From the NCBI GenBank assembly GCA_018287875.1, contig JAGVVL010000018.1:3216501-3280500 (forward strand): 64,000 nt of DNA, given 5' to 3'. Origin of the DNA: Nigrospora sphaerica. Lineage: Eukaryota; Ascomycota; Sordariomycetes; Amphisphaeriales; Apiosporaceae. The notes under the pieces were generated by a model that was given only the letters and a program-made list of their open reading frames with translations, made no database searches and had not been told where the DNA came from. This document shows positions 11,719 to 21,986 of this stretch, piece after piece. The translations under genes and the position numbers were made by a program. Positions within the stretch are counted from its first letter, which is position 1. Every line of letters starts with the position of its first letter.

Positions 11719-14296
11719 ATGCCGCCTCCGGATCAAGTGGCGCCGACAACTACACCACAGTCCCTTGCAGAAACGCCGCGCTCGAGCGACGCTCCGACTG
11801 GGTCGTCTCCTGCTTCACAGCCCCCGCCGTCGGCGGGTGGCTCCGTCACCCAGCATTCCCGTCGCAGAGCCACGGAAGCCTGCAGCTTTTGCCGCCGGCG
11901 GAAGGCAAGCCGCCCCCCCCCCCTGGCGCGGGACACAAACAGACGGGCTAATCGACGAGGGGGTTAGATCAAATGCAACGCCGCGCGACCCGTCTGTGCC
12001 ACCTGCCACGTCTATGGGGTTGATTGCACCTACGAGCCCATTGGCGAGCACGCGAAGCAGACGGGCCGCCAGCGCCATCGCGCTGCCAAACGCCGGCCCG
12101 GGGGCCCGGCCCGGGACCGATCGCAGCCCCACGGCCTCCCCGGTCCGCAAAGCCCCGGGACCGCCGCCGTCGACAAGGCCCGCGACGGCCCCGACGACGG
12201 CACCCGGGTCCAGACCGACCAGGCCGGCGTCGCCCGCATCATGCTGACGGCCGAGGGCGTGTCGAGCTACCACAGCCGCACCAGCACCCTGTTCGAGGAG
12301 AGCGTCCCCGAGCGCCCGGTAGAGAGCGAGGCCCGCCCGCGTGTTCCCGAAGACTGGGTAGAGCGCGGCCTGGTCGCCGAGGCGGCCAAACAGCGCCAGT
12401 TAGAGACCATTAACTTCCGGCAGGGCAAGCTGGACTTTGACGGCGTGGATCCCGACCTCGGGATGCATCTTCTCATGATCCATTGGAACCGCCAGCACCA
12501 CTCCTTCCTCATAACGTACCGCCCGGCCTTCATGCGGGACATGGCATCGGGGGGCCCGTACTTCTCCAAGCTGCTGCTCAACGCCATTTACTTCGGCGCC
12601 GCCAAGTTCAGCCCGCGGCTCGAGGTGCGCAAAGACCCCGACGACGTGCGCACGGCGGGTTGGAGGTTTCGTAGCCGGGTGCGCGAGCTGTTGGGCGGCG
12701 CGCTGGACTGCAGCAGCATCACGACGATCCAGGCCCTGCTGCAGATGACCAACTCGCTCTTCGCGCTGGGGGACGAGCGGAGCGCGGCCTGGCTGTACGC
12801 GGGCCTGGCGTTCCGCATGATCGTGGACCTCGGCATACACGTGGACCTGACGCACACGGGCCGCTTCTCCGACGAGGACCTCGAGATCCGGCGCCGCATC
12901 TTTTGGGGCGCCTTCGTCGTCGACAAGATGCAGAGCCTCTACCAGGGGCGCCCCGTCACCCTGAAAGACAGCGACGCCATCGTGCCCCTCAAGTTCCTCG
13001 ACACGTTCGAGGAGCTCGAGTCCTGGCAGCCTTTCGCCTACTCGCCGCAGACCCTGGTGTGCTCCGAGTCGCCCGCCTACAGCGTCTCGACCTTCACCGC
13101 CCTCTGCCGGCTGTCCCTTACCATGAGCGACATTTTGGGTTGCATCTACACCGAACGCAGCGTCGATTTGACCACGAACGACTTGGCGAGCACCTTGGAA
13201 AGGCTACAGCGGAAGCTGGATCAATGGGCGACCTCCCTACCTTCGCACCTCCAACTGAATCCCACGAGGTCGCAAGGCCTCGCTGCCCTTCCGCCGCCCC
13301 ACGTCTTCAGTCTCCAGTGAGTCCACCGGCCCCGGCCCTTGCCGAAACCGCGATTGTGGGCTTATGTGAACCAGTGCCATGCATAATGTGCTCATCATCC
13401 TCCTGCACCGGCCCTTCGTTGCCGACGGCCATCTGTACAACACGTCCCGTTCCGTCTCGAGGGAGTCGCTCCTGAAGTGCGTCTTCGCCGCGTCGGCCAT
13501 CTGCAGCAATCTTCGCCTGTACGATCGAGCCTTTTCGATCCGGCGCGCGCCCTATCTCATCTCGTATGCGACGTACGTCGCCGCCACGATTCTGGTCCGC
13601 ATCGCCGCCAAGCACCGCAACGACGCCAGGGTCTGCGCCGAACTCGCCACCTGCTTGGCCGTCTTCAAGGAAAACCAAGAGACCAACTTCGCCGTCAAGA
13701 AGGCGTCCATGGTCATCGAGGCCCTGATGAAGCGGCTCAAGGTCGACATCGACCCCGCCTTGTTCGAGACGTTGAGCGCCGGAGCGTCCTCGTCCACGCC
13801 GACGTCGGAGCCGCTGCGGCCCCCGGGCGCCAACCCGCCCCCGACGGCGCCCGAGAGGACGCCGGGGGAGCCGCCTTCGAGGCCCGCCGGCGGTCTCGCC
13901 TCGGTGCTGCTGCCCGCGGGCACGACGAACGCGCCGTCCAACATTGTCGCAAACTCTCTCAACACCGAGATGGCCGACATCGACGGCATCATCCAGAGCT
14001 TCCTGCAGGAGGAACACGCAAGCGGCCCCTACCTCGCCGGCAACAACTACAGGGCGCACTGGCCTCAGGAGGAACCGGCCGGCCTGGGAGCCCACGAGCC
14101 TCGGACCCAATTGAGCGAAACAGGGCCCGCAACCGGTTTCGTGGGGCCCACCGAGGCCGTCTATGTTGATCAGCCTTCTTGGTCACAAGGCTGGCAACAG
14201 GGATTCAACGTCGAACCGGCATCGTCGATTGATGATTTGCTGTTCGGGTTTAACAGTACCTTTCCGTTTGCTGTGGACGGCATGTCTTTCCCGTAA
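11719..14296 (+). CDS. Zn2Cys6 fungal transcription factor, likely cluster regulator
   Basis: Three exons, 11719–11904, 11968–13316 and 13375–14296, sum to 2457 nt and encode 818 aa without a break. The zinc cluster spans residues 55–82 with spacing C-x2-C-x6-C-x6-C-x2-C-x6-C (ACSFCRRRK | IKCNAARPVCATC ... VDC). Intron 1 falls inside the cluster and uses a GC donor (AAG|GCAAGC) with a CTAAT branch-like site and TTAG acceptor. Intron 2 (GTGAGT...CCAG) splits the His codon of SLHAMHNVLIILL. A fungal_trans domain covers about residues 215–470 (LLMIHWNRQHHSFLITYR, LLLNAIYFGAAKFSP). The C-terminus is Pro/Ser-rich and acidic, as in activation domains. The start at MPPPDQVAPT is the nearest in-frame ATG that leaves a short N-terminus; an upstream in-frame ATG cannot be excluded. 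The ligand and target are unknown; position and shared promoter motifs suggest control of the next three genes. Confidence 0.9.
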
Positions 14297-14405
14297 CGTC
14301 ACTTTAGTGCATGGCCCGGTTTGGGCACCGACCCCATGACGACCCACCCGATGGAGTGGACGATGGGTTTCCTGACCAATCAGCTTTTGTCCCGTTGGCC
14401 CGTGG

Positions 14406-14417
14406 TTCCCGCGGGAA
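14406..14417. promoter_or_regulatory. Perfect TTCCCGCGGGAA palindrome upstream of the PrpF gene
   Basis: It lies 288 bases before the isomerase start. With its flanks (GTTCCCGCGGGAAG, 14 bases) it is identical to the site before the MFS gene. Apart from a second, weaker copy nearby, nothing else was seen in the 408-base gap between regulator and isomerase. Confidence 0.65.
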
Positions 14418-14457
14418 GGCTAATTGTAGCCCCCCTTATCCAGCTATCTTCGATGCT

Positions 14458-14467
14458 CCCCGCGGGA
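14458..14467. promoter_or_regulatory. Second CCCGCGGG site upstream of the PrpF gene
   Basis: CCCCGCGGGA is a one-mismatch copy of the 10-base core, about 40 bases downstream of the perfect palindrome. Paired sites in one promoter would favour cooperative binding; this is inference. Confidence 0.4.
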
Positions 14468-14704
14468 TTGTTACCAAAATGCCGGATCACGGCCGAACGT
14501 CTGGGAACGTATACGACGATGATGCTAATGAAGAGTGCTTCGAAACTCGGACACGGGCTCCGTACAATCTGGGAGAGCTGCGGGACTTAAAAGCTGGCAG
14601 GCTCCCCTCGGCCCAAAGATGGGCGAGAGTAACCAGTATACCCGTTTCGTTTGAATCATCCCTGCTACCGAACTGCTTGCCACCATTTAGTTCGATTCAC
14701 AACA

Positions 14705-16048
14705 ATGTCAGCAGCAACAGCTAGCCTGTTCCCCCGAGGGGGCGAACACATACAATCGATTGCCCACGCAGCATCGGCCGTCCTGGCCAAGGACAACTTC
14801 CATGCGCTGCGTAGACACGTTCTGCCGTGTACGCTGATGCGTGCCGGCACCTCCAAGGGCTTGTTCATCCACCGGCGGCACCTGCCGGCGCAACCGGCCG
14901 AGTGGCGGCCACACCTGGTCGCCGCCCTCGGGTCGCGCGCCAACGACGCGAGCCAGCTGGACGGCCTGGGCGGCGGCTCGTCGACGACGTCCAAGGTGGC
15001 CGTCGTCTCGCGGTCCCAGCGGCCCGACGCCGACGTCGAGTGGACATTTGTACAGGTGGCCGTCGGCAAGGAGTCGATCGACATGACGGGGACGTGCGGC
15101 AACATCTCGTCGGGCGTGGGGCCTTTTGCCCTGGACGAGGGCCTCGTCAAGGGGCAGCCGGGGTCGAAGAAGGTGGGCGCCCCTGGTACCCCGTCGCGGG
15201 GGAGCGGACGGCGGAAGCTAACGGGGGCGACGCAGATGGACATTAGGATATACAACACCAACACGGACAGCATCATGGTGGAGACGGTGCGGCTCGACGC
15301 CGACGGCAACTACCTGGAGCTGGGCAACCACACGATCCCGGGCGTGCCGACGCCCGGCAGCGAGCTGCGCTGCGCCTACCAGGACCCGGCGGGCAGCATG
15401 ACGGGCAAGCTCTTCCCGTCGGGGCACCGGCGGGAGACGCTGCGGGTGCAGCCGACGGCGGACCTGCCGCTGTCGAGCCCGTTCCAGGTCGAGGCGACGC
15501 TCATCGACTCGGCCAACCCCTTCGTCTTCATCAACGAGGCGACGCTGCCGCCGCTGCCGGCGGGGGGCGGCGGCGACGGCGACGGCGGGCCCGGCGCCGG
15601 GGCCCAGCGGCACCAGCAGGTGGAGCAGGTGCGGCGCGCGGCGGCCGTGGCCATGGGGCTGGCGGCGAGCCCCGAGGCGGCGGCGCGGACGCGCGGGACG
15701 CCCAAGGCGGCGCTGCTGTCGCCGCCCGGCGCCGGCGCCGACGCCCGCGTGCAGGCCTACTCGATGGGCAGGCCGCACCCGAGCTTCCAGCTCACGGGCG
15801 CCATCTGCCTCGCCACCGCCCTCTGCTTCCCCGGCACCGTCGCGGCGGAGCTCTCCCCGGCCGCCGCGGCGACGGCGACGGCGACGCCGCTGTCGTCGTC
15901 CCGCACCGAGCGAAAGGTGCGCGTCGCCCACCCGAAGGGCGTCATCGACGTCGGCGTCGAGCTGGACGCGCACGGCAACGTGGCGAGCTGCTCCGTGACG
16001 CGGACGGCCCGCCGGCTCATCTCGGGCGACGTGTACTACTATGTCTAG
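14705..16048 (+). CDS. PrpF-family isomerase (aconitate/methylaconitate or oxalomesaconate type)
   Basis: A single exon of 447 aa. The start at 14705 (caacaATGtc) gives MSAATASLFP; an in-frame ATG lies 54 bases upstream but has a poorer context. Family marks appear in order: MRAGTSKGLFIHRRHLP (about 45–61), QLDGLGGGSSTTSKVAVVS, the catalytic-site segment TGTCGNISSGVGPFALDEG with Cys131, RIYNTNTDSIMVETV, GVPTPGSELRCAYQDPAGS, LIDSANPFVFI, RPHPSFQLTGAICLATALC and a C-terminal ISGDVYYYV. PrpF proteins have the diaminopimelate-epimerase fold and move a double bond or proton in unsaturated carboxylates; members include methylaconitate isomerase, 4-oxalomesaconate tautomerase (GalD) and the fungal aconitate isomerase Adi1. 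Gly/Asp- and Ala-rich insertions around residues 290–310 are unusual but in frame. The substrate cannot be read from the sequence; the neighbouring tricarboxylate carrier makes an aconitate-type substrate attractive. Confidence 0.9.
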   Translation: MSAATASLFPRGGEHIQSIAHAASAVLAKDNFHALRRHVLPCTLMRAGTSKGLFIHRRHLPAQPAEWRPHLVAALGSRANDASQLDGLGGGSSTTSKVAVVSRSQRPDADVEWTFVQVAVGKESIDMTGTCGNISSGVGPFALDEGLVKGQPGSKKVGAPGTPSRGSGRRKLTGATQMDIRIYNTNTDSIMVETVRLDADGNYLELGNHTIPGVPTPGSELRCAYQDPAGSMTGKLFPSGHRRETLRVQPTADLPLSSPFQVEATLIDSANPFVFINEATLPPLPAGGGGDGDGGPGAGAQRHQQVEQVRRAAAVAMGLAASPEAAARTRGTPKAALLSPPGAGADARVQAYSMGRPHPSFQLTGAICLATALCFPGTVAAELSPAAAATATATPLSSSRTERKVRVAHPKGVIDVGVELDAHGNVASCSVTRTARRLISGDVYYYV

Positions 16049-17320
16049 ACTCTAATTTGTAATGCGCGAACCCCCCGAATAGAATACCGTTAAACTCCAG
16101 TCCTTGGCCGTTTCCTTTAGTGGTGCCGTTGCGACGAGGCCTAAACAGATAGCCCGTTGGATTTGCCGTTAGCAAATCGTATACATTGCTGGCGATGCGA
16201 GCCTTCCGGCATAGAACTTCTGTATCATCTTCCAGAAAGAAGATGAACCCAAGACGTTGAACAGTGTACACCTTTCTAACGCTTCCTTTGTATTGTTCCC
16301 CCGAGTTTCTCCAGTCCCCAGGTTGGTTGTATCACCATAACTCGCCAACTTCCAAAGAGGGACGCAGTCAGTCAACTTTTTATAAGGATTCTGATTGTTC
16401 TAGAAGATAAAACCCAAACACCGCAACCCCGGTAATAAAAGAAAAGCATCCTCTCCAGAGGCCGACTCTCCCCCGAGCCGATTGACGGAACAGGGGCCAC
16501 CCACAGCCTGTCCCCACCCAGTGCACTACAAACCCCACAAGGGCCGTATGTCCCTGCACAGTAGATCTTGAGCGTGTTGCGATTATCCACGCCGCGCAAG
16601 CCGGATTGTCCTCGGGTCTCCTCTGGAGGCAAAACCCCAGATAATTCCGGCATTACGGGACGAAGGAGGGCAAAGTGCGAGATGGGCGGGAGATCCCAGG
16701 CGCAGTTCGGCGGAGGGGCCTTCTGTTCCGTTCCCATGTGGTGGGGGAGATCCCGCGGGAACGAGTAACAAAAGATGCCTTGGATTAAGTACCAACATCT
16801 GGGTAGGTCAGGCCACGGGAACCCGAGGGAGAGGGTTTTGAGATCCATTCGATCCGTCCCTTTCCCCACGCAAACCCCCCACCCAGACGTCACATTCCCC
16901 GAGACAATCGCCCTTCCTTCACTCCCCCTGGTTCATTAGGGACATGATTGCTATCCGCGGGAAGGGAAGGGGCGAACCCGGGTTCGCGGGTCGTTTCGGT
17001 TTAGCCCCGGAAGGTGGAGACCTTGGCCTCCGACGAGTTGGCCCAAACGGGCAATCCCATGTGAATAATACTTCAGCTTGGCGGTTTCTCTCGAGGCGAT
17101 TTCCTCGTAAGTACGTAGAGAGGGGTGAAGAACATTTAGCTTTGGCCTCTTTCCTTATCCTATTGGCAGGCTCAATTCCGTCGTGGCCGCAAGTTTGAGC
17201 CCTTTCGTGCGTGGAAACCAGTCCCTCCCGAATAGACAAAGAAAGACCGCCGCCACTGCTGCCGACGCACCAAAACTTCCGTGTAAACACTTATCCCCCC
17301 GGCCCAAAACCACACACACA
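16049..17320. other. Intergenic between the PrpF and carrier genes
   Basis: About 1.3 kb holding the isomerase 3' UTR and the carrier promoter. Apart from the palindrome at 16750 and a partial form (TATCCGCGGGAA) at 16952, I see no gene, RNA or repeat. Confidence 0.6.
16750..16761. promoter_or_regulatory. CCCGCGGG palindrome upstream of the carrier gene
   Basis: ATCCCGCGGGAA contains the same 10-base core as the other three cluster sites and lies 560 bases before the carrier start codon. A partial copy sits at 16952, closer to the gene. Confidence 0.6.
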
Positions 17321-18646
17321 ATGGCGACCATTACCGCCGCGCCGACGCCTCTGGTGAACGAAGTCCCGACCCAGCACGCCGCCAGCAAACCCAAGAAGAG
17401 CACTATCTCGCCCGGCATCTCATTAATATCGGGCGCCACGGCGGGCGCCGTCGAGGCCGCCATCACGGTTCGTTTTCTCCAGGAGTTTTGGTTCTCAGGG
17501 GAGAAGTCTTGCTCTGGGGGGGGAGGAAACCTGACTAACACGCACGCGCGCGCGCACGCAGTACCCCTTCGAGTTCGCAAAGACGCGCCTGCAACTACAC
17601 CAGCGGGCGGCGGCGTCGGCGACGGCAGCCGTCTCGGCCCCTGGGGGGCCCTTCTCGGCCCTGATCCTCACGGCGCGCACCGACGGAATCCGTGCCATTT
17701 ACACGGGCTGCTCGACCCTCGTCCTCGTACGTCACCCTTGCCACTCCCGCTCACCTTCCCCCAAAGCCCCTTCCTCCGACGGATGGGCGGCGTTCGGTAT
17801 TTTGTGATATGTGCCGAGAGAACGAGAGAGAACGAGAGAGGAAGAGACTGATTCTTGCTTTTTTGCTTCCCCCAGGGCACGGCCGGAAAAGCGGGCGTGC
17901 GCTTCCTCACCTTCGACTCCATTAAAGCACAACTCGCCGACGCCGACGGCAAGCTCTCGGCCGGCCGCGGCATCATCGCCGGTATGGCGGCCGGCGCTGT
18001 TGAAAGTGTCGTCGCCATCACGCCGACAGAGCGCATCAAGACGGCGTTGTAAGTACCTCCTCCATTTGGTTCCGCCCAAGTGCCCGCCACTGCACCCCGT
18101 CATCACACTTGCGCCTGCCCTCTTGCGAAAAACCCACCGTTACTGACTGCGCGCGCGCGCCCCTCGGACAGGATCGACGACGCGAACGGGCGGCCGGCGC
18201 ACCTGCGGCGGTACAAGGGCGGGCTGCACGCGCTGCGCACCATGGTGGCGGAGAAGGGGGTGCGGGAGCTGTACCGGGGCCTTTTGGCGACGACGGTGAA
18301 GCAGTCGGCGACGTCGGCGGTGCGCATGGGCACGTACAATATGCTGCGGCAGACGGCGACGGCCAGGCAGCGCGAGAACCCCGCCGTCACCTTCGCCATG
18401 GGCGCCGCGGCCGGCGTCGCCACCGTCTACGCCACCCAGCCCTTCGACACGGTCAAGACGCGCACCCAGGGCGCCACCGGCCTCGGCGTCGCCGACGCCG
18501 TCCGTGACGTTCTACGCAATGGCGGCGTCCGCGCCTTCTGGAGCGGTAGCTCCATGCGCCTCGGCCGCCTCGTGCTGAGCGGCGGCATCGTCTTTACCGT
18601 GTACGAGAACGTCGCTTCGGTTTTGATGGGCCTCAAGGGCCGGTGA
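17321..18646 (+). CDS. Mitochondrial tricarboxylate carrier (CTP1/MttA class)
   Basis: Four exons, 17321–17467, 17562–17726, 17876–18048 and 18172–18646, total 960 nt and encode 319 aa. All introns are GT–AG. The three mitochondrial-carrier signature repeats are visible: YPFEFAKTRLQL, ITPTERIKTALIDD and TQPFDTVKTRTQG, each closing an odd-numbered membrane helix of a six-helix carrier. GKAGVRFLTFDSIK and the final RLGRLVLSGGIVFTVYENV match the citrate transport protein group. Carriers of this group exchange citrate, cis-aconitate or isocitrate for another carboxylate across the inner mitochondrial membrane; the itaconate-cluster carriers MttA and Mtt1 belong here. Between PrpF and an MFS gene, a dedicated paralogue that exports aconitate or citrate to the cytosol is more likely than the housekeeping carrier, though that is inference. 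Confidence 0.9.
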
Positions 18647-19716
18647 TGGATGCGATACCCGTGTGCGCGATGCGCGGTCAGGAACCCGTGTGCGTATAGT
18701 TTGTTGATGAGAACGAAGTTTAATGCTGTTGTCCTTCGACGCCGTCTAATGCTCTCGTATTTCGATGCCGCCTTATGCTGTCTCGCCTTTCGCTTTGCTT
18801 GCCAGCACCTTTGATGGCCATAAACAGCTGCTTGAACCGGCGCGTATTGGCTGTTGCTGGAACGCCTTCATAGATTTGAGACATGATCACGAGGTTATTA
18901 CCGTGTTGTCTATACCGTCGTGTCCAACCACCTGACGAGTGTTGGCTTGTCAGACTAGCAAGTAATAAATCGGTGCGCAAAGCCATGGCCGGGCCAGGTC
19001 CACAGGGGACTGATCATCGGTAACTGACTGGGGTCGGCATGCGTTACCCCAGACCCCAGACGCACAGGTGTTATGGACGATGCGGGGCTCGGGTGCAGAC
19101 AAGGAAATGGGATACAGAAGCTCTCTTGCTTTTCCCTGGGTTCGCTTGCATTTCGGCTTGAGTTCGCTTGAGTTTCCGCGTGGGTTCTCTTGCTTTGGGC
19201 TTATCGCCGCTTGCCTTCGCTTGTGGTTTCTTGGCCCGCGGCGTCGTCGTCCCTTGCCCCCGCGTTGTCATCCCTTGGCTCGGGGCGTCGGCACTTGGCT
19301 CGCAAAACCTCGTCCCGATAATTCGGCAACAGGTTTATTATCCCCGTTCAGCGACGATAGACTAATATTTGCCATTTTGTAGTAGCGAACGTTCCCGCGG
19401 GAAGATGACGGCCTGGGGAACTTGGGGTTCCCCGCAAACCCATCCTTGGCCTTCTCCAGCCTCAGCTTGGCATCACGCCAGGAAAAGTCCAGGCCCTGCC
19501 TGGGACTGGAGTGTTTCGACTCTGTTCAGGACACCGAGACTTGGCAACGGCTACCATTCCCATGGTACCACGGTGAAGACCTTCGCGGTCTATAAAGTCA
19601 CCAAGCCCACGGCCAGTGGTCTCTGGGAAGCATATCAGAACCAAGGCCGCAGATTGCACGGCACAGTTCTCCCTTGCATTTCAACAGCCAGTGTAGCGCT
19701 GGATAATCATCCCAAT
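18647..19716. other. Intergenic between the carrier and MFS genes
   Basis: A 1.07-kb stretch with the carrier 3' UTR and the transporter promoter. A T/G/C-rich patch with recurring 'ttcgcttg' words lies at about 19125–19230. The only clear regulatory candidate is the palindrome at 19392. Confidence 0.6.
19392..19403. promoter_or_regulatory. Perfect TTCCCGCGGGAA palindrome upstream of the MFS gene
   Basis: It lies 314 bases before the start codon and shares 14 identical bases with the site upstream of the PrpF gene. Its recurrence before all four cluster genes is the main evidence for function. Confidence 0.65.
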
Positions 19717-21484
19717 ATGACTGACGTCTCCCCACCGCAGCCGTCGGCATCGGCAAAGTCGAGCCTGGACGAAAAGGCTGGCGATGTCAAGCCTGGCTTC
19801 GCGGATCACGTCGAAGACGCGGCCCCCGAAGGCACTCAGGGGGCGTCCGCCGTCGAGATCCAAGCGCGCTTCCCGCTCCTTCGCGACCTCAGCGAAGCCC
19901 AGATGGAAGCGCTGAACAACAAGATGGTGAAGAAGATCGACTGGCGCCTGATGCCCTGCGTGACGGCCATGTTCTTGATGAAGTATGATCGAGGTCCGTG
20001 TAGCGTGGCAAGCGTGTGGTGTGCTAATGAGTGGGCAGTTATCTCGACCGCATCAACGTGTCGAATGCCCGCCTTGCCGGCCTGCAATCAGACCTCCACA
20101 TGAGCGACACGGTCTGGAACGCTGGCATCTCCGTCTTTTATGTCGGTTACCTCATCGGCCAGCTCCCGGGCAACCTCATCCTCGCCAAGTCGAACCCGCG
20201 TTGGTTCCTTCCGACCCTCATGTTGTTGTGGAGTACCGGCACGATTTGCATGCCGGCAATGACCAAGTGAGATCGGCCCCTGAAATATGTTTGGGCAAAG
20301 TAACTGATGGCTTTGCAGTGGCGCCGGCTTCTGCGCGGTCCGTTTCTTCATCGGTCTGACCGAGGCTCCCTTCTTCCCTGCTTTAACTCTCAGTAAGCAC
20401 GCACCCCGTCGCTAGGATTGGCCTCGCACGATAGACTGACCAGCGCAGTCACCTCGTCCTGGTATACCAAGAAAGAAAGTCCCATGCGGATGGCCATCTG
20501 GCACGCGGGCAACACAATCTCCAACATCATATCGGGTTTCCTTGCCGCCGGCATCCTCGAGCACATGGGCGGCGTGGCCGGCATGAAGTCCTGGCAATGG
20601 TTCTTCCTCATCGAGGGTATCGTGTCCATTGCGGTCGCCCTCGCGTCTTACCTGATCCTCCCCGAGTGGCCCCAGAACACTCGCTTTCTTTCAGACGAGG
20701 AGCGCGAGATGGCCCAGTACCGTGTCCTGGTGTCAAACGGCGGCCACGACGAAACGATTGGTGGAACCTGGGACGGCGTTCGGGATGCCGTCAAGGACCC
20801 TTTCACCTGGATGTTTTGCCTTATGCACTTTGCTCTCGTCACCGCCCAGAGCTTCAAGGACTTCATGCCCTCGGTATGTTTCTTTCCCCGTCCTTGACCC
20901 GCCAACTGGCCTATACTGATAATGTGACCTGCCAGATCATGTTGACGTTCGGCTTCAATAAGATGACGACATACCTCATTCAGGCGCCGCCGTACGCGCT
21001 GGCATACATTTCGGCATGCCTGATCGCGTGGTCGTGCGGCCGGACCCAAGAGACGACGTGGCACATCATCGTACCCATCGTGTTCTCGGCGGCGGGGTGC
21101 GGTATCCTCATCGGCACGCTGAACGTGGGCGCGCGTTACTTTGGTCTTGTACTACTCGTCTGCGGCACATACAACGGCCTCAACCTGCAGCTTTCGTGGG
21201 AGACGACGGTGGTGCCGGCGCCGCGCAGCAAGAAGGCGGCCCTCATCGCTATCGCCAACTGCATCAGCCAGGTCAGCCACTGGTTCAGCCCGTACTTCTA
21301 CCCGACCGACCAGGAGCCGTACTACCGCATGGGCGGCGGCCTGCTCATCGTCGGCTGCTTCTTGACGGTTGTCTCGGCCGGCTTGGTCAACTGGCGGGCG
21401 AAGAAGCTGAACAAGAAGCTGGACGAGCAGGAGGGATGGACACCGCATTCGGGCGTCGAGAAGGGGTGGAGATACAAGTACTGA
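19717..21484 (+). CDS. MFS transporter, anion:cation symporter (Dal5-like) family
   Basis: Five exons, 19717–19982, 20039–20266, 20319–20392, 20449–20873 and 20936–21484, give 1542 nt and 513 aa; each junction restores a family motif. After a hydrophilic N-terminus come the TM1/loop signature NYLDRINVSNARL (Asn codon split by intron 1), VFYVGYLIGQLPGNLILAK, NGAGFCAVRFFIGLTEAPFF and the central SWYTKKESPMRMAIWHAGN. The second half holds SWQWFFLIEG, a cytosolic loop with LPEWPQNTRFLSDEE, then six more helices ending near SAGLVNWRAKKLN. This family (allantoate, nicotinate, tartrate and similar permeases) carries organic anions across the plasma membrane, usually with protons. Position and the shared palindrome suggest it moves the carboxylate handled by the cluster, either into or out of the cell. 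The exact substrate is not deducible. Confidence 0.92.
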
Positions 21485-21986
21485 TTACGACTGTCGCCCC
21501 ACCATTTATGCCCGCTCTATTTCAGGCTAAGTTTCCCTCCGCACTTGGCCGACACTTGACGTACCTGCAGTATTTAGCCTCCCCCCCACTTTACGATTGA
21601 ATGAAGTATCCGTGTACATGACTTACGTTATATATATTAAGACGGGGCCAGGAACACAGGCCCTAGGATCTGATTAAGACCTCCCATTATATAAAAGGGC
21701 TCATCCACTTCATAGCTAGCTTGGCCAGATCATCAAGACACACCTTCCGTTTACCTTCACTGGCACTCTTTCACGCGCCTTTTGCGTTCTGTTGCCTGCG
21801 TGCAGTGACCCTTGATCAAGGCTTTCCACACGTTAATGTCTGGATCGACCCCTTCCTGAGCTGGCTGTCACAATATTGGGATCGACGTTACGATCGCGTC
21901 TTTCCACTAGACTCCCTTCGCCTGGGGATTGTCTGTTCCAATATATACTAGGTAAGAGACGGTGGCCCCCGTTTCTGAGGGAAAGC
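21485..21986. other. Intergenic, convergent 3' flanks
   Basis: This 0.5 kb lies between the MFS stop and the stop of the convergent HET gene. It is somewhat AT-richer than its surroundings, with a 'tatatatatt' patch near 21635. No gene is seen. Confidence 0.6.

Noticed and set aside
11719..21484. Reading the cluster as an itaconate biosynthesis cluster
   Set aside because: No decarboxylase of the CadA (MmgE/PrpD) or Tad1 type lies in the window; only four of the five functions are present.
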